Origin: Notolepis coatsorum
Taxonomy: Eukaryota > Chordata > Actinopteri > Aulopiformes > Paralepididae
Direction: 5' to 3'
Assembly: GCA_963971535.1 (NCBI GenBank)
Contig: OZ020589.1
Location: 92,631,182-92,695,181 of the forward strand
DNA: 64,000 nt
Shown: positions 10,446 to 23,581 of the stretch, one piece after another
Position numbering within the stretch: position 1 is the first letter of the stretch
How the letters are laid out: every line of letters starts with the position of its first letter
Notes under the pieces: generated by a model
What the model saw: only the letters and a program-made list of their open reading frames with translations
The model's database searches: none
What the model was told of the DNA's origin: nothing
Made by a program: the position numbers and the translations under genes

Positions 10446-11560
10446 TGTCGTATATTCCTAAATGAATATCTACTGTTAATTACAGCACAATGAGGTTGCT
10501 AACTAGAGGGAGAGAAGGAGAGTGATAGTAACATGGTCCTCATCTGACTCCCAAAAATAGCCAGTAGAGAATAAGCTTGTATAGCCAGACAACCAGGAGC
10601 TATGGTCCAATACTCATTTAATTGCAGCGTGGCCAAGAGTTAATGCATTGGTTACATACAGGAAATGTATTTCAGCATAATACATGATTTGTACAAAAGG
10701 ATTGATGAGGTAAATCACAATAGCCCTTACACGTTGGCTCTCTACATCAAGACAGTATTGCACATAAATAGTAGTCATGTTATGTCAATGAAACGAGAAT
10801 GTACTAAGCCATACACATGGGCACAACCTGGTCTTAAGGTAGGAATCTGTACATGTTACTCTAACCAACAATGAGTCCATGATTCTACTCACATGTATAA
10901 CAGCACATTCTCTGGTGGATCGATGGAGGCTCAGCCGGACCCCCCTGGGGACGGGTCGGTGGGCTGGCCTCCCAACTAACTGCACTGCTCCAATACTTAT
11001 AGGCCCAAAATGACCTTCCTATCTTTCAACTGGTTCAACCAATCACAAGTATCTTAAAACAGGCAGTCTTCTTGTTAGGGCTATCAGCCCCAACATGTCC
11101 TTGTGTGTTTTGCCTGCAGCAGCAGGGGGGCTGTGGCCCCCTCCTTTTTGGACAGAGGGGGGGTTTGACTGTGGCCCCCTTTGAATGAATCAATCATTTT
11201 AACATTCCTTCTATATGGTTTTTCTTTGTAAGTTACTTTCTAATAGGTTACTATAATCTTGTTTATTATTCCAATATTGTTTTCATTCTAAACTAATATA
11301 ATGCAATTATATTTTCTGTGACCTTCAATCTTGGTTAGGCAGCTGTCCTTCTGCTATACTGAGTCACCGTTTTCTGTGGTGTATGACTGAGTAAACAATG
11401 TTGTCATGAGAGAGGTGTTGCCTGGTGGTTCCTCCAGAATGTATTCTGAGAGTTTTATGGAATGCCTACTACAGTTCACTGTTAAAGCTTTATTTTGAAT
11501 TTACTATTACAACAGCAGTTTCAGGGTTAATCTAACAGTCTATTCAAGTCAAATATACCA
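10446..11560 (-). repeat. 3' LTR of the LARD-like element
   Basis: Direct copy of 17234-18349. On the minus strand it follows the purine-rich GAGTGAGGGATTA at 11561-11573, so it is the downstream LTR. Confidence 0.85.
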
Positions 11561-14500
11561 TAATCCCTCACTCTGACAATTCACATTGTCATACCCAATA
11601 TATTGACTTGATTTAGATACATACTAACCATACAATTTTTAACATAATAACAAAAATCATAATTTTTTTCCAATTTTTTTTCAATTTTTCTTCTCAATTT
11701 TTTTCCATTCTTCTTTCGTACATCTCATCAATTCTGGCCTTCTTGTCTTCTTCTTTTCTTTCCCACAGTTGCCCCTGACTATGATCCCCTCCCGGGAGTG
11801 CCAATAACCCATTTATCAGCTTTCCCATTTAACTTATCCTGCCTTTGAAACAGTGTTTACTACTTACTTTCATCGGCTTTGTTCATCTGGGCTCACAGCC
11901 AGAGGTCATTTGTTGAAAACAATTAAAACAATTTAATCTAAACATTACACATTAAAGTATAATCAATCACAATTTTTTAAAAACCCAATTTCCTTAAGTT
12001 ACAGAATTCTTTTATATGATCTGGGGGAGACAACATCCATTAGTATCACAATATTTTCATTTTACATTCATTCTCTGAAATAATCTCTTCTTTCTGCTAT
12101 TTTTTTTCTTAAGATAGTACAATCACATTTGCATAATCAATCAATTGCTTCCCACCTATCCTCCCCCCTTTATGACACAAAAAAGGGTCATAATCTTACC
12201 ACTTTGGTTTCCACAGCCCAGTCCGGCAGAGGAAAGCAGAATTTCAACGAAAAATTTCTTTCACCTACTCTCCTCACTCTGGCCATAACCTCACTATGTG
12301 AATGCATCTTAACCGTCTCTGCGTTGTGTAATTTATCCGCCCTTTGATTGCGCGTCTTATCAAATCAATGTGCACAAAACAAAGCCCATCAGTATCTATC
12401 CAGTCTTGTCCCTGTCCCCTACAGTCCAATCACAACTTCATAACTCCCCAGAGAACCTTGTCCACACATTCTCAGCTCAGCCCTCAGACCGGCTCCGCAC
12501 CCCCAGGCCAGGTCACCTGCCCCAGGTCTAGTCATCTATTATCTCATGACAACCCGTCGTCAGACGACTCCTTTAGCGTGGAAGTTCCTCCAAACTACAT
12601 CTGTTCAGTTTTTACAACCTGGCCACCCCTGTATGGGGTCTGTATAGACGGGGGTCTCCATGTACAAGAATTCCCTCACCACAACTTGTAATTGACCACC
12701 ATTGGACTGCAGAGTAACAGGGAAAATGAAACCCTACGTTACCGCTCTAATGTAATGTATTCATGTGTCTCCCACCGCTGATCTGCAATCCCCCTCCTTG
12801 ACCGAGCTGTCGAAGAAATGCAAGCACAAAGCAAATCCTTTTTACACCATATGTCAACATACTTTATAAGGGAAGCCATTAATTTCATATGCAAATCCGT
12901 GGTGGCACTACTTACCTGTCATCGATCTGTTCCAATGCATCCCAGCCTTCAACAGTCCTCTCCCACCAGATCATAACAAAACATTTGGGAAGAAAAAGAG
13001 AAAAATCAAACAAAGCCAGACACTTTCATAAACAAACACCTCCAGTCTGTTGTGGCCCCAGTCTGTGTAACAACCATGCACCCCCCAAAAACATGAAAAA
13101 AATCCACGAATGTTTTAAAACATGAAAGAAAATAAAAACCCTGTTTCCAAAACCATCCATCTACCTCTATCATTCCTGCTGCAATTCTCACACACACCCT
13201 CAATCGGAACAGCATCCTGTCCCTGCGACTTGACACCTAACGCTTTCATCCAATATCTCATAGTTTCACAACACATTCAATCCTGAACATTAGAGTCCTC
13301 AGAAAAGAAAGAAAAACAAAAACCAATCAAACATCACAATTCAACATCATCCATACATTCTGAGCATACCACAGTGGCTGTTAACTTTAAACAAAACAAA
13401 CTCCTACATTCAAATGATATGAACTGAAATCAAAAAATGACACAGCCAAACCCCAACAGCATCTCAATCCACCGTTCTACTTCATCGAAATCCTTACAAA
13501 GAAAAAAACATTCATGTTCTGCTTCATTCCTGCATCAAAACCCTTTCATACAACACAATCTCTCAACCACACAAAATAACCAACACTCTCTCAATCATTC
13601 TCAGCCACTCTGATCATTTCAACCTTGTCCTCTCCAACACACATCTCTCATATTATAAACAAATACTTTCCCGCTGCTCCCACACTTGTTAATCACCCAC
13701 AAACAGACAAACAATGGTCAGTCGTTTCTCCCTCTCCTACTTCTAACTACACTCATTTCAGGCTAACACAATCCACACTTAACCTCTACTCAAAGGGTCT
13801 AGCATAACCCCTTTTTCAACCTGAAGTCACCCCAGCCTGCTAGAACCGTGATAACTCCAGGTTATTCCTTCAATCAAATAGGCCGCCCTAATCAATGTAA
13901 ATAACCGCATCTGACTTGGCTCCTATTCAACCTACTCCTACCTTCTCTTCCTAAATTAGCCGCTTCCTGTCTCACCTTCCATGTCCCCTGTTGTAAAAAT
14001 AACTGTCAACTGTTATCTCACTTTGCAACTGTCTTCTGCAATCTTCACCTCTGACCTCTACTTCCCCTGCATTTAACTGATTAGCTCCGCTCCGTCTTCC
14101 TGTCATATAACCGCCCCTGTAACAGCTGCCCATCTCGACCCCCCTTGGGCCTTGTGACCTTTTCTAAATTTCTTTACCACCCGTCCCTCCTGTAACTCAA
14201 CAAGAGGTTAGTCATTACACACAAATCATTTATAATAACTGCAAAAACACAATCTTACATCAAAGCAGCATCTAAACCAGTCCCCCGTCACTAAATTATC
14301 CCATTGTGACCCAAGGATTTGCAATCAATCTTAATATAAAACATCAGCCTATGTAATCCAATGGCCTTAAAGATTTAACAATCTAAAACAAGCTAAACAG
14401 TATTGTAACATAGCAATGCAACCAAATAATATGCCAACAAGCCTAACCATTAAATTATCACCCCCCATGATCTAAAGACTCGCAGCAACATTAATCCAAC

Positions 14501-17213
14501 AGTGTATCAAAATCTGACATCTTAACATCAATGCATTCTATACAAGCATCTTAACTCAAGCTACATAATAAACTCCAGTAAAACACAACATCATTATTCC
14601 AAGCTCACAACTGTACATGTTACACAGATTTAAAAAACTACCATTTAACACAACATCATTCAAGTAATAAAATTACAAACCTGAGCATCACTTATTTTCA
14701 ACAAAACAACATTCCCAGAAGTGGTCTCAAATGTTTTTAAACCAGGTCTGCCCCGAAGGACACCCTGTACACACGCTTTGTGCACACAGTATTTCCCTTC
14801 TTAAACAATAGTCACTGATAACAGCTAGCTTTGTGAAATCTAACCTATTACCGGCAATGTCCATCAAATCTAATCATTTTACATGTAAGCATCACTCCTT
14901 TCAAAAAAACCATTAATAGTGGTTAGTTCTAAATACTTCCTCATACCATACACATGTGACAAACCGATTCTACATGTATTTTACTTTGTAGAACATTTTA
15001 CCCAATTCAGCCCATCTCATATTCCTTGTACTCTGTTCTCTGGTCTCTGTCTACATTCCCTTAACAATTTGTATGTATTTAGCTGTACTATTTTTAATCA
15101 ATCAACTACTCAATCCCCCTTTGACAGGCACACTGCAATGTTTGCAGTCTATTCTCAACTTCCTCCCCTAAACCAACCACTGATAATGTTACATCTCCTC
15201 CCCTGTGTACACACACTTGTAGTAATAACAACCATAAACAGAACCACTTCCAGATCACCTTTATAACATAAAGCAAAAATATAAACACTCACCACTGTCC
15301 CCTGAGCGAAATGAACAAAACAGCGATCCGCACATGCGCAGTAGCCCAAAACGGCACAGAGCAACCGATGCGACTATCACCATAAAACACTTCGTTTCAA
15401 CATTGCCACGACAACCAAAAAATGCCACGACAACCTAATAATGCCACGACAACCTACCGCGTCCTCCACTACTCCCCAACCAATATATCCCATACTCTAA
15501 TCATCCCATATGTCGCCCGCAATCTCACAAAACAACCGCATGCAAGCTAATAGCCTAGCCAGCCCTGCCGCTGTTCCCCTTTCTAGGTCCCACAATATGA
15601 CGTCAGAAGCGACCAACTTTTGCAAATAACTCCCAATCAACGTTATTATCACACAATCGCCTCACACATACACATCGCTCACTTAACGCCACCATGCCGC
15701 TTCTAACCATAATATTGCACGAGCCCTTTCCACGGCGCTATCTCCCAAACTCTCATACCAGCTAAACAGCTAGCCAACCTAATGCGACGCTCAACGCCCT
15801 TCCGTGCTTTACGTGCTGTTCGAGATCCGTACATCCATTCAATCCGCTCAGTACCAATCCAACTCCAAACAACTTACACATGTCTAAACAATTACTTTAA
15901 AAGAACAAACTATCGTAAAAGAATTTAAAAACATTCTCATATTCCAACGTCGTTACACAGATCAACACTAATCATCATAAACCATTTCTCCTACCCTTCC
16001 TCCGCCTGGCTCCATGGGACTTTCACACTCTCCACGCAACACCATGACGTCATCATCATGCGACTTCTTTCATTCACCATACTATCGTATACAATTGTTA
16101 CCGCATTATATATAACCACTAAAACGGCCACAATCTCCTCAACGAACGCCTCGACTCGCTTCTTAACAACAATTGCTCTCACAGTGTTTCGTAAATTTTC
16201 TCACATCGTCGCCCTAACACGCTTGATTACCGCGGCTCTTCCACAGAGCTAAGCTAGTTAGCCCCAACTTCCAATATGATCCACAGACTAGTATTGATCT
16301 GATCCACGTCACAACATAACAACCTTCGTCAAGCTTGCTACTAATCACATACATTTACACATCACATTGAACAGACAAACCAATTCCCCGTACAAGGCTT
16401 TTGATTACATGGCGCAACGCTATCAACCATCAAGATTCCTGTGTAAGCCGACTTTTCATCTAAAAATTGTTCACCGAACATCCTCTAGTGTCCACAAGTC
16501 TAAACCCCATATTCTCCTAATCTACCACGTCATACACAGTCCTCTGAGCGGCGAGCCCAGTCATATATTTAATAATACAATTTCGTCCCACTAACAGGGT
16601 ATAGTCTCCCACATTCACACACTCCTCACACTTATTCCCTAACCCTACACTACATTCTTTTCTTTAAGATATGTCTGACTACCCCGCATTTATCCATCAA
16701 TTGTCTAGCCACTCTCAGTCCCGCTTCCTGCATCTCTGTGACTTAATCCACGTTCTACCACTCCACGCCGGTCTCTTCAAATATTTTACCTAAACTAAAC
16801 TATATGCTTTGGATCACCCAAGCTTTTGCTTTCACCAGACAGACATACAGATCCGTATACTTTCCCTCACTTAGGCCTGCTCTTGCACACAGCCTCCTAA
16901 CTCGACATCTTGTGTCAATCATTTCCTCAGCGCCGCCTAACATCAGCCCTAGCTTGTCCCTACAATATGACTAATAACTACTCGTCGGGCCGCCGCTTTT
17001 ATATAATCAACAAAAATTTCGACAGTCTAAATCTAACATCACTCCACCAGTCCTGTACGCAAATAATACATCCACCCTGGGTCCTACTGTGGCTACACGA
17101 CCAATTTTCTATTCACCCCACGTTCCCTCATCCAGACAGCCACCACTCTGTACTGCAAATTCCCAACTCCCGGCTCCTTTACTGCTTGCTCATTATGTGA
17201 ACAAATCAGAACG
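11561..17213 (-). other. Interior of LARD-like element, non-coding
   Basis: About 5.6 kb with no open frame above about 115 codons and no motif of a retroelement protein. On the plus strand it is made of A, C and T with few G (for example 13441-13500 holds about four G). The minus, transcribed strand is thus G- and T-rich and C-poor. The minus-strand 5' leader (about 15400-16400) has GCTAGC/GTTAGC-type words like those in the leader of the element at 33489. Confidence 0.6.
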
Positions 17214-17231
17214 GGTCTTAACACGGCACCA
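17214..17231 (-). other. Putative primer-binding site
   Basis: On the minus strand, two bases after the 5' LTR, the sequence reads TGGTGCCGTGTTAAGACC. The first ten bases fit the 3' end of tRNA-His with CCA; the rest does not match what I expect of that tRNA, so the assignment is tentative. Confidence 0.4.
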
Positions 17232-17233
17232 AT

Positions 17234-18349
17234 TGTCGTATATTCCTATATGAATATCTACTGTTAATTACAGCACAATGAGGTTGCTAACTAGAGGGAG
17301 AGAAGGAGAGTGATAGTAACATGATCCTCATCTGACTCCCAAAAATAGCCAGTAGAGAATAAGCTTGTACAGCCAGACAACCAGGAGCTATGGTCCAATA
17401 CTCATTTAATTGCAGCGTGGCCAAGAGTTAATGCATTGGTTACATACAGGAAATGTATTTCAAGCATAATACATGATTGTACAAAAGGATTGATGAGGTA
17501 AATCACAATAGCCCTTACACGTTGGCTCTCTACATCAAGACAGTATTGCACATAAATAGTAGTCATGTTATGTCAATGAAACGAGAATGTACTAAGCCAT
17601 ACACATGGGCACAACCCGGTCTTAAGGTAGGAATCTGTACATGTTACTCTAACCAACAATGAGTCCATGATTCTACTCACATGTATAACAGCACATTCTC
17701 TGGTGGATCGATGGAGGTTCAGCCGGACCCCCCTGGGGACGGGTCGGTGGGCTGGCCTCTCAACTAACTGCACTGCTCCAATACTTATAGGCCCAAAAAT
17801 GACCTTCCTATCTTTCAACTGGTTCAACCAATCACAAGTATCTTAAAACAGGCAGTCTTCTTGTTAGGGCTATCTGCCCCAACATGTCCTTGTGTGTTTT
17901 GCCTGCAGCAGCAGGGGGGCTGTGGCCCCCTCCTTTTTGGACAGAGGGGGGGTTTGACTGTGGCCCCCTTTGAATGAATCAATCATTTTAACATTCCTTC
18001 TATATGGTTTTTCTTTGTAAGTTACTTTCTAATAGGTTACTATAATCTTGTTTATTATTCCAATATTGTTTTCATTCTAAACTAATATAATGCAATTATA
18101 TTTTCTGTGACCTTCAATCTTGGTTAGGCAGCTGTCCTTCTGCTATACTGAGTCACCGTTTTCTGTGGTGTGTGACTGAGTAAACAATGTTGTCATGAGA
18201 GAGGTGTTGCCTGGTGGTTCCTCCAGAATGTATTCTGAGAGTTTTATGGAATGCCTACTACAGTTCACTGTTAAAGCTTTATTTTGAATTAACTATTACA
18301 ACAGCAGTTTCAGGGTTAATCTAACAGTCTATTCAAGTCAAATATACCA
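17234..18349 (-). repeat. 5' LTR of the LARD-like element
   Basis: Direct copy of 10446-11560, about 99% identical by eye. Located before the primer-site-like sequence in the minus direction. Confidence 0.85.
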
Positions 18350-18526
18350 TACACACCTGCGGGCATACACTGGCTATACCGCAGTACAAGTGTTTCAGTT
18401 TTCAAAAAAGGGTTATCCCCGGCGGCAGGGGAAGCACAGGGTTACCAGAGGAGGTCCAAGACCACCCCAACAGCCCCCTCTTCGCTACGCGTGAGAGAGG
18501 AGCGAAAATAATGGAGAACCAGCCCT
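18350..18526. other. Composite interior, no gene
   Basis: Continues the sequence interrupted by the LTR element; nothing recognised. Confidence 0.3.
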
Positions 18527-18646
18527 AAGCACACCGCACTTGGTATTCCCAGGCGGTCTCCCAACCAAGTACTAACCAGGACCGAACCTGCGTAGCGTCC
18601 GAGATCGGACGAGATCGGGCGTGTACAGGTTGGTATGGCCGTAAGC
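18527..18646 (-). rRNA. 5S rRNA-like sequence, probably a pseudogene
   Basis: Read on the minus strand it starts GCTTACGGCCATACCA and keeps CGCCCGATCTCGTC, CTGGTTAGTACTTGG and GGGAGACCGCCTGGGAATAC, in order and with the 120-base length of 5S rRNA. The A box is altered (CGCTACGCAGGTT instead of the usual AGCTAAGCAGGGT), and the C box carries TGGTTGGGAGACC. No T-run terminator follows directly. It lies singly within repeat DNA, so a dead copy or the head of a 5S-derived SINE is more likely than a working gene. Confidence 0.85.
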
Positions 18647-21600
18647 CATTACGATAGTGCAGAGTACAATATGTACCCAACAAAGGGTCTCCATAGCGCC
18701 TAACCCTGTGACACCCGGACCGACCCAGCATTTTTCCCCCCGAAAAAAGCACAAGTCCCTCAGGGTACCAGAACAGCAGATCTGCATCCCCGGCGGACAA
18801 CGGGTTAACTGACCTGGACCAGCGCGACCAGACCAGTCCCGTGTCCTAACCACGCCGACATGCCCACTCCAGAAGAGGGGGTAGGTATGCGTGTCGATCT
18901 AAAACATGAAAAGAGGGCGCCACCCAGACGGTCCCCATTTAGACCGTGCTCAGTGGCCCACCCCAAGGGCGTGAGACCCCTCTACCTATGTTTTGATCTA
19001 TTCCGTTAACATCCCCCAGATATGAACGAGAATTCATCGAGACAACCTAGTAAACTGGCGCTCGGAAGAGACAAAACTCCATCCCAGTTGCCCTATAAAA
19101 ACGCTGTTTTAACAAGCAACCAAGGCGCACTTAGCCCCTGTGTGATTCTTTAACAGAAACACACCGAGCCAGCACTATGTATGCGTCGAGATCCAAACAC
19201 ATCAATGGATAGTCTAGCAAGACACCAAACATTGTTCCTCCAAGTCGCCTGGGAGAACGACACGGAGCCGTCGTGCTTCATGTACCTTCCTCTTTTTATT
19301 CAAAAAAGAAAGAACACAGACTGACATGAATCCCTCGTGACGCAGCTGAGGGTAAAAATTTTTTACATTTTTACATCCCACCACCCTCCCATAGGGAGGA
19401 GATGGAAATCCCCAGAGAGACTTCCCACGCGAGCTGTATAGATTGAAAAGAATATATTGCAACATTGAGCTATGTAAAAATTTGGGTTAGGGCTCTCCGA
19501 GGAGGAGGCACCGAACCAATACACACTCAATAATCGAATTGAATCGAATACACACACAATAGAGCAGGACTCCTTTTTGAAGTTCTACTTACCTTGACAA
19601 TCTGAGGAGGAGGCTCTGAACTCTGAGGAGGCTCCCTCACAGGGAAGGAGAGTCCTAACTCACAGAAGGCCCGAGTAGGAGCTTTGTGAGGAGGAGCTCT
19701 GACAACTCCCTGAAACAGAACGATCATATGGACCTGAACAACTCACGGAAGTCTTACCAACAGAGACGCGCACAGTGACGTACTCTATGGCGGGGGAATT
19801 TCTGTGGTGCACACGCCCAATCTTCCAGGTCGTTGGACCAGGAAACCCCCCCCCCCTTCTTACCCTGTAACGTGCCGAACAGCAACGTGACAGGAACCTT
19901 GAAGGACAGGAGGTTTTAACCCCTGCCCATCAAAAAGGGGAGGAAAGGATTACCAGTGCACCCCTTTACGACCCCACACCCATGATACGATGTAATGACA
20001 AAAAAGAGCATGACACAGTCACAGTCAGCTACATGAAGTGTCTAACAGCTTCACACAGCTCATGTGCTAACCTGCTATCTGATTTTTACTAAGGAAAAAA
20101 CACAGAATAGAGAGGGCCCCTTTAAGAGCCCCGGTACCAGATTTACACATGTGCTTCTGTGGCCAACCTAACCCAGTTGTAGATCACAAGCACACAACCC
20201 TTCATCACAACAAAAAATGGCAAGTACACTCTTGCTACAGAGGAACGCCGTTTTTCATAACGAGAGAATACAGAATCCTCGATTAGTATCGGCCACAGGC
20301 CTTGCTAAGCACACGAAAAGCGACCAAACAATCTTTTCTTTAGGAAAATATAGTTTCTCAAGCGGTTAGCACAACCCCAGCAACTAAGCTAAGGGTTACA
20401 TCGTATCCCCACAAACACAGTGACACAATATATTGTAAACAACATGTCTGAGAGGAGGGTGGGGAAGCCCCAGGGAAACCGGGGGGAATCACCCCTCCTA
20501 CCTTACCCTTGATACGGCCCAGTTGAACAGGTAACCCTGTTAATATGTGAACACACTGTTCATTGTCATTACAGGCTGAGAAAAGAATTCATTCTTCACT
20601 CATATGTCACTAAGCATAGCTTTATAGGTTAATTAACCCCTTAGTTGTGAGTTCACGGTACCTGAACACACATGATGTTCTCAACACAACTAACCAGATC
20701 ATTTTTACACATGTAAAACAACAACCCGATTTGTATGGAGAGAGAAGCTATACCAGTGACAAGACAATTCACACACAACACGCGTCGTATCCTAAATGTA
20801 TTGCAGCAACACCCGTTTTGGAAAACATCGTTATTACAAAACATTTAGAAGGGAAGGAAGAAGAAGTGTTTAAGGTCCGGTCGGGACCTACCTACCGTGA
20901 GCGCAGGCCAAGCGAACTGCAATCCGACTAATGGGGCACCCAGCCGCTACGGTTCTCCATGTTGACGCAGTCCTCGCCGGCCGGGCTCCCGGTAGGTTCG
21001 ACTAACATCCTCTGTCAAAGATGACGTCGTAGTCAGAGTGTTGTAAAACATGTTATAGTCATAGCAATGTTCAACAGTGTAGCATCAAGCTAACAGCCGC
21101 TCTCGACTGAAAGCAACAAGCTAACGTTTCCTAGCCTAGTGACACAACGGGCTAGCACCGCAGCTAACAGCTGACTGGCTAACAGGTAGGCCACAACTAG
21201 CACGCAAGCTAAGCAGCTATCACCTGAACTGTATACAACGACATAACAAGCCACACTTCAGACAGGCCGCCGTCTGAAACCCTCCTCATCATTTAAGAGA
21301 GAAGAGAAAAAGAGATGTCAACACAGTTTACAACGGTGATTTTACCAGCCAGCACAAGTCCCATCTGGGCTGCAGCCGACTTGAACATGGATCTTCCGAT
21401 AACGAACATCCATGCTCACATTTCCTCGTTAGGGTATACTTCCATTTGTATATGAAAGATGGGGCCTGCACGGGACAGAGAAGCATCCGCTCGTCCAGAG
21501 AATCCTGGGATCACCAGTTCCTGGTCGCGGCCCACTAGTTGACTATAATGGGCTTCAGACCAAGATCCTCCGCCGTCGCCTAAGAGGCTGAACAGAGGAC

Positions 21601-22034
21601 CCTAATCTGGGGCCGGCTTTCGTAAAAATTGTCAGCTAGCCCCCATAGCACTAACAGACAAGTGGTGCTCGCAAGCAAACATTACTCACCCAGGCTTGAA
21701 AACCAACCAGTCCCTCACAACAGACTTCCACAGTCCAGCTGCATAGCAGGAGGGTCAAACCCATCCAGCCGCAGCAAAGGAGGACTGCAGTTTGGGGAGT
21801 ATATTAGCGACGCAAGCCCCTAATACGAAAAACCGGTGGAGGTTTAGAATGATCATCATCTTCCAGACACTCCAGTGACAAAGACAATATCGCCGTATTT
21901 TCTCGAAAATAGTGAGAGAGAAAATAAAGATATGATGTCAACGTATCTCCTTGTTCTTCCTTTCCTCAGACTAAATATTTTTCTCCACGTCAAGTGGGCA
22001 TGTGAGCAGCACGTATCTTGTGGATGAAATTTGA
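18647..22034. other. Composite interior, no gene recognised
   Basis: About 3.4 kb without coding signal. It has a C9 run near 19845 and GCTAAC/GCTAGC-rich sequence near 21080-21240. I see no tandem array or transposase. Confidence 0.4.
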
Positions 22035-22186
22035 GAAGGAGATGAGTGTGTGGCCCCACCCCTGCTTATGTAGGTAAGCGGATGGGGGTGTGGCCAGATG
22101 AATGCTGGCATGTAAAAGTACATGGTGGAATTTTTTATTCAGTGTATATACGCTGAAGCGAGATATATGCAGACAGGTGCTGAGCG
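22035..22186 (-). repeat. Inverted repeat of the composite, right copy
   Basis: Reverse complement of 9221-9372, followed by AGCCATAACGCTACAGAA, which is also found in reverse beside 9478. Confidence 0.85.
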
Positions 22187-22206
22187 AAGCCATAACGCTA
22201 CAGAAC

Positions 22207-22327
22207 CTTCTGTATTGTCGCAGTGAAAGGGTTAACACTTTGTCATGTGGCAGTGAAATGGTTAACCTTCTGTATTGTCACAGTGAAAGGGTTAACCATT
22301 TGGTAGTGTGGTAGTGAAAGAAGGGTT
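22207..22327. repeat. Tandem copies of a GTGAAAGGGTTAAC motif
   Basis: TTCTGTATTGTCGCAGTGAA and TTCTGTATTGTCACAGTGAA are 61 bases apart, with a degenerate intermediate and a final GTGGTAGTGAAAGAAGGGTT. The motif is the reverse complement of that at 8720 and 9141. Confidence 0.75.
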
Positions 22328-22920
22328 AAGGAGTGTTTGGATGTGTGTGCATGTGGATGTGTGTGCAATGAGTGTAGATGGATGGGTTGTGTAGATGGAG
22401 CAACGCCTCGCTTCCTTGTTGTCTCCAGGTTGGATGTTAAAGTCTGGATGAGGGTTTTGACATAGATGTCATGCTGAGGGGGCGTAATTAATGCGGGGGA
22501 CATGTCCCAGGCACTTTTTCAGAAGGCAGGTTTTGTCCCCTGCACTTTTTTATTGACATAATGTTCGTTTTTTTTTTTATATATATATTTTTTAATGTAT
22601 CCAACAGTAAACATCCTAACCATGTCAGAACAGCAGTCATAGTGCATATTTTCAGCAATACGTTTGTTTACCAATAGGTTAAAGTGGTATTAATGAAATA
22701 TGAGTTTAGGAATTGTATTCAATAGATCGCAAATTTTGACCGGAAATAAATGAGAGCGGCCATTTTTCTGTAGTCATTATGATCAGTGTTGCAGTGGCAA
22801 ATTGACAGTAGGTCAAACGCTCCACGCGCGCATGCACAGTTTTTTTTGGCACAGATTTTATTTATTTAATTTTTTTTGCCTTGAAATAGAGAAGCTGAAA
22901 AAGGTAGCAGCGTATGAAAC
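22328..22920. other. No gene seen
   Basis: GT-rich near 22335-22400 and T-rich near 22565-22600; otherwise nothing I can assign. Confidence 0.3.
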
Positions 22921-23148
22921 TTTTGTATCACAAACAGTACTGTATTTGCAAATCTGGTATATGTCATAAATGTATAGATGTAGCAGTACTGTCTATCTGT
23001 ATGTCGTGTATGTCATATATGTTATGATGAATTGAAAATGGGGGACCCTGATGTAAACAAGACGAAAGTCTTTCTCTGGTCTGCATCCCCTTAACAATTG
23101 TATGTATTTAGCTGTACTGTACCCATTCTGCAATCTGTTAATAAAGTT

Positions 23149-23199
<51 letters not shown>
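22921..23199 (+). mobile_element. LINE family 1, 3' end with ATCA tail
   Basis: Matches the 3' UTR behind the LINE fragment at 7658 and ends AATAAAGTTTTCAATCAATC followed by about eleven ATCA units (23151-23199). This is a 5'-truncated insertion. Other copies of the tail lie at 61075-61202 (minus) and 62255-62325 (plus). Confidence 0.85.
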
Positions 23200-23218
23200 T
23201 CGCAGTGCAATACTCCAA

Positions 23219-23270
23219 TTCAGCCATTGGGTGGGACGGTCATGTGACCCAAATCAGCCAATGGAAGCGA
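23219..23270. promoter_or_regulatory. Inverted CCAAT boxes around an E-box
   Basis: CAGCCATTGGGTGG and CAGCCAATGG flank GGTCATGTGACCC, a palindromic CATGTG E-box. The spacing resembles a vertebrate promoter, but I see no gene start nearby, so function is unproven. Confidence 0.35.
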
Positions 23271-23581
23271 GGGTCCTAGAGTGTTGGTGCTCTCGTCCTG
23301 CAGCTGGATACTATTGCCTCACAGCGCGGCCATCAGCGCGCGGCCCAGAGAGCGCCGCTGGCTCTGCGGCTCTGCAGCTGCATGCTTCTCCGGGAGTCCG
23401 GTTGGATAATGCCATGTAAAAAGTCGCATGCCTGACATATCGGCATGTAACTCGAGAACCGAGGCACGGATTTTGGCGATCCAGATGGCATTCGAACGGC
23501 AACGAATAGCGCTTTATTCTGTAATTTATATGTTCGGCGAAAAATGCAGCCCCGAGCCTTCAGATGCTCGCAAAGGGCCGT

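Larger units (their letters stand above)
10446..18349 (-). mobile_element. LTR element without coding capacity (LARD-like), minus strand
   Basis: Two direct repeats of about 1115 bp enclose 5.67 kb. On the minus strand the LTR begins TGGTATATTTGACTTG and ends ATATACGACA. A primer-site-like sequence (TGGTGCCGTG, the first ten bases expected for tRNA-His) lies two bases inside the 5' LTR, and a purine-rich tract lies beside the 3' LTR. ACACA flanks both outer ends, with one extra T on the right. About eleven differences between the LTRs are visible by eye. I find no gag, protease, RT or integrase in the interior. The interior is very poor in G on the plus strand. Confidence 0.82.
8719..22327. 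mobile_element. Composite unit bounded by inverted repeats
   Basis: Both edges carry the motif TTAACCCTTTCACTACCA or its reverse complement (8720-8759, 9141-9179, 22207-22327). Further in, 9221-9372 and 22035-22186 are near-identical inverted copies about 150 bp long. Without the SINE and the LTR element it would be about 5.3 kb. I find no transposase, so the class is unknown; CACTAC-type ends hint at CACTA/EnSpm but do not prove it. The reading as a single transposon is an inference. Confidence 0.5.

Noticed and set aside
23151..23199. ATCA repeats as a CRISPR-like or satellite array
   Set aside because: It is the usual short tandem tail of LINE family 1, found at the end of each copy.
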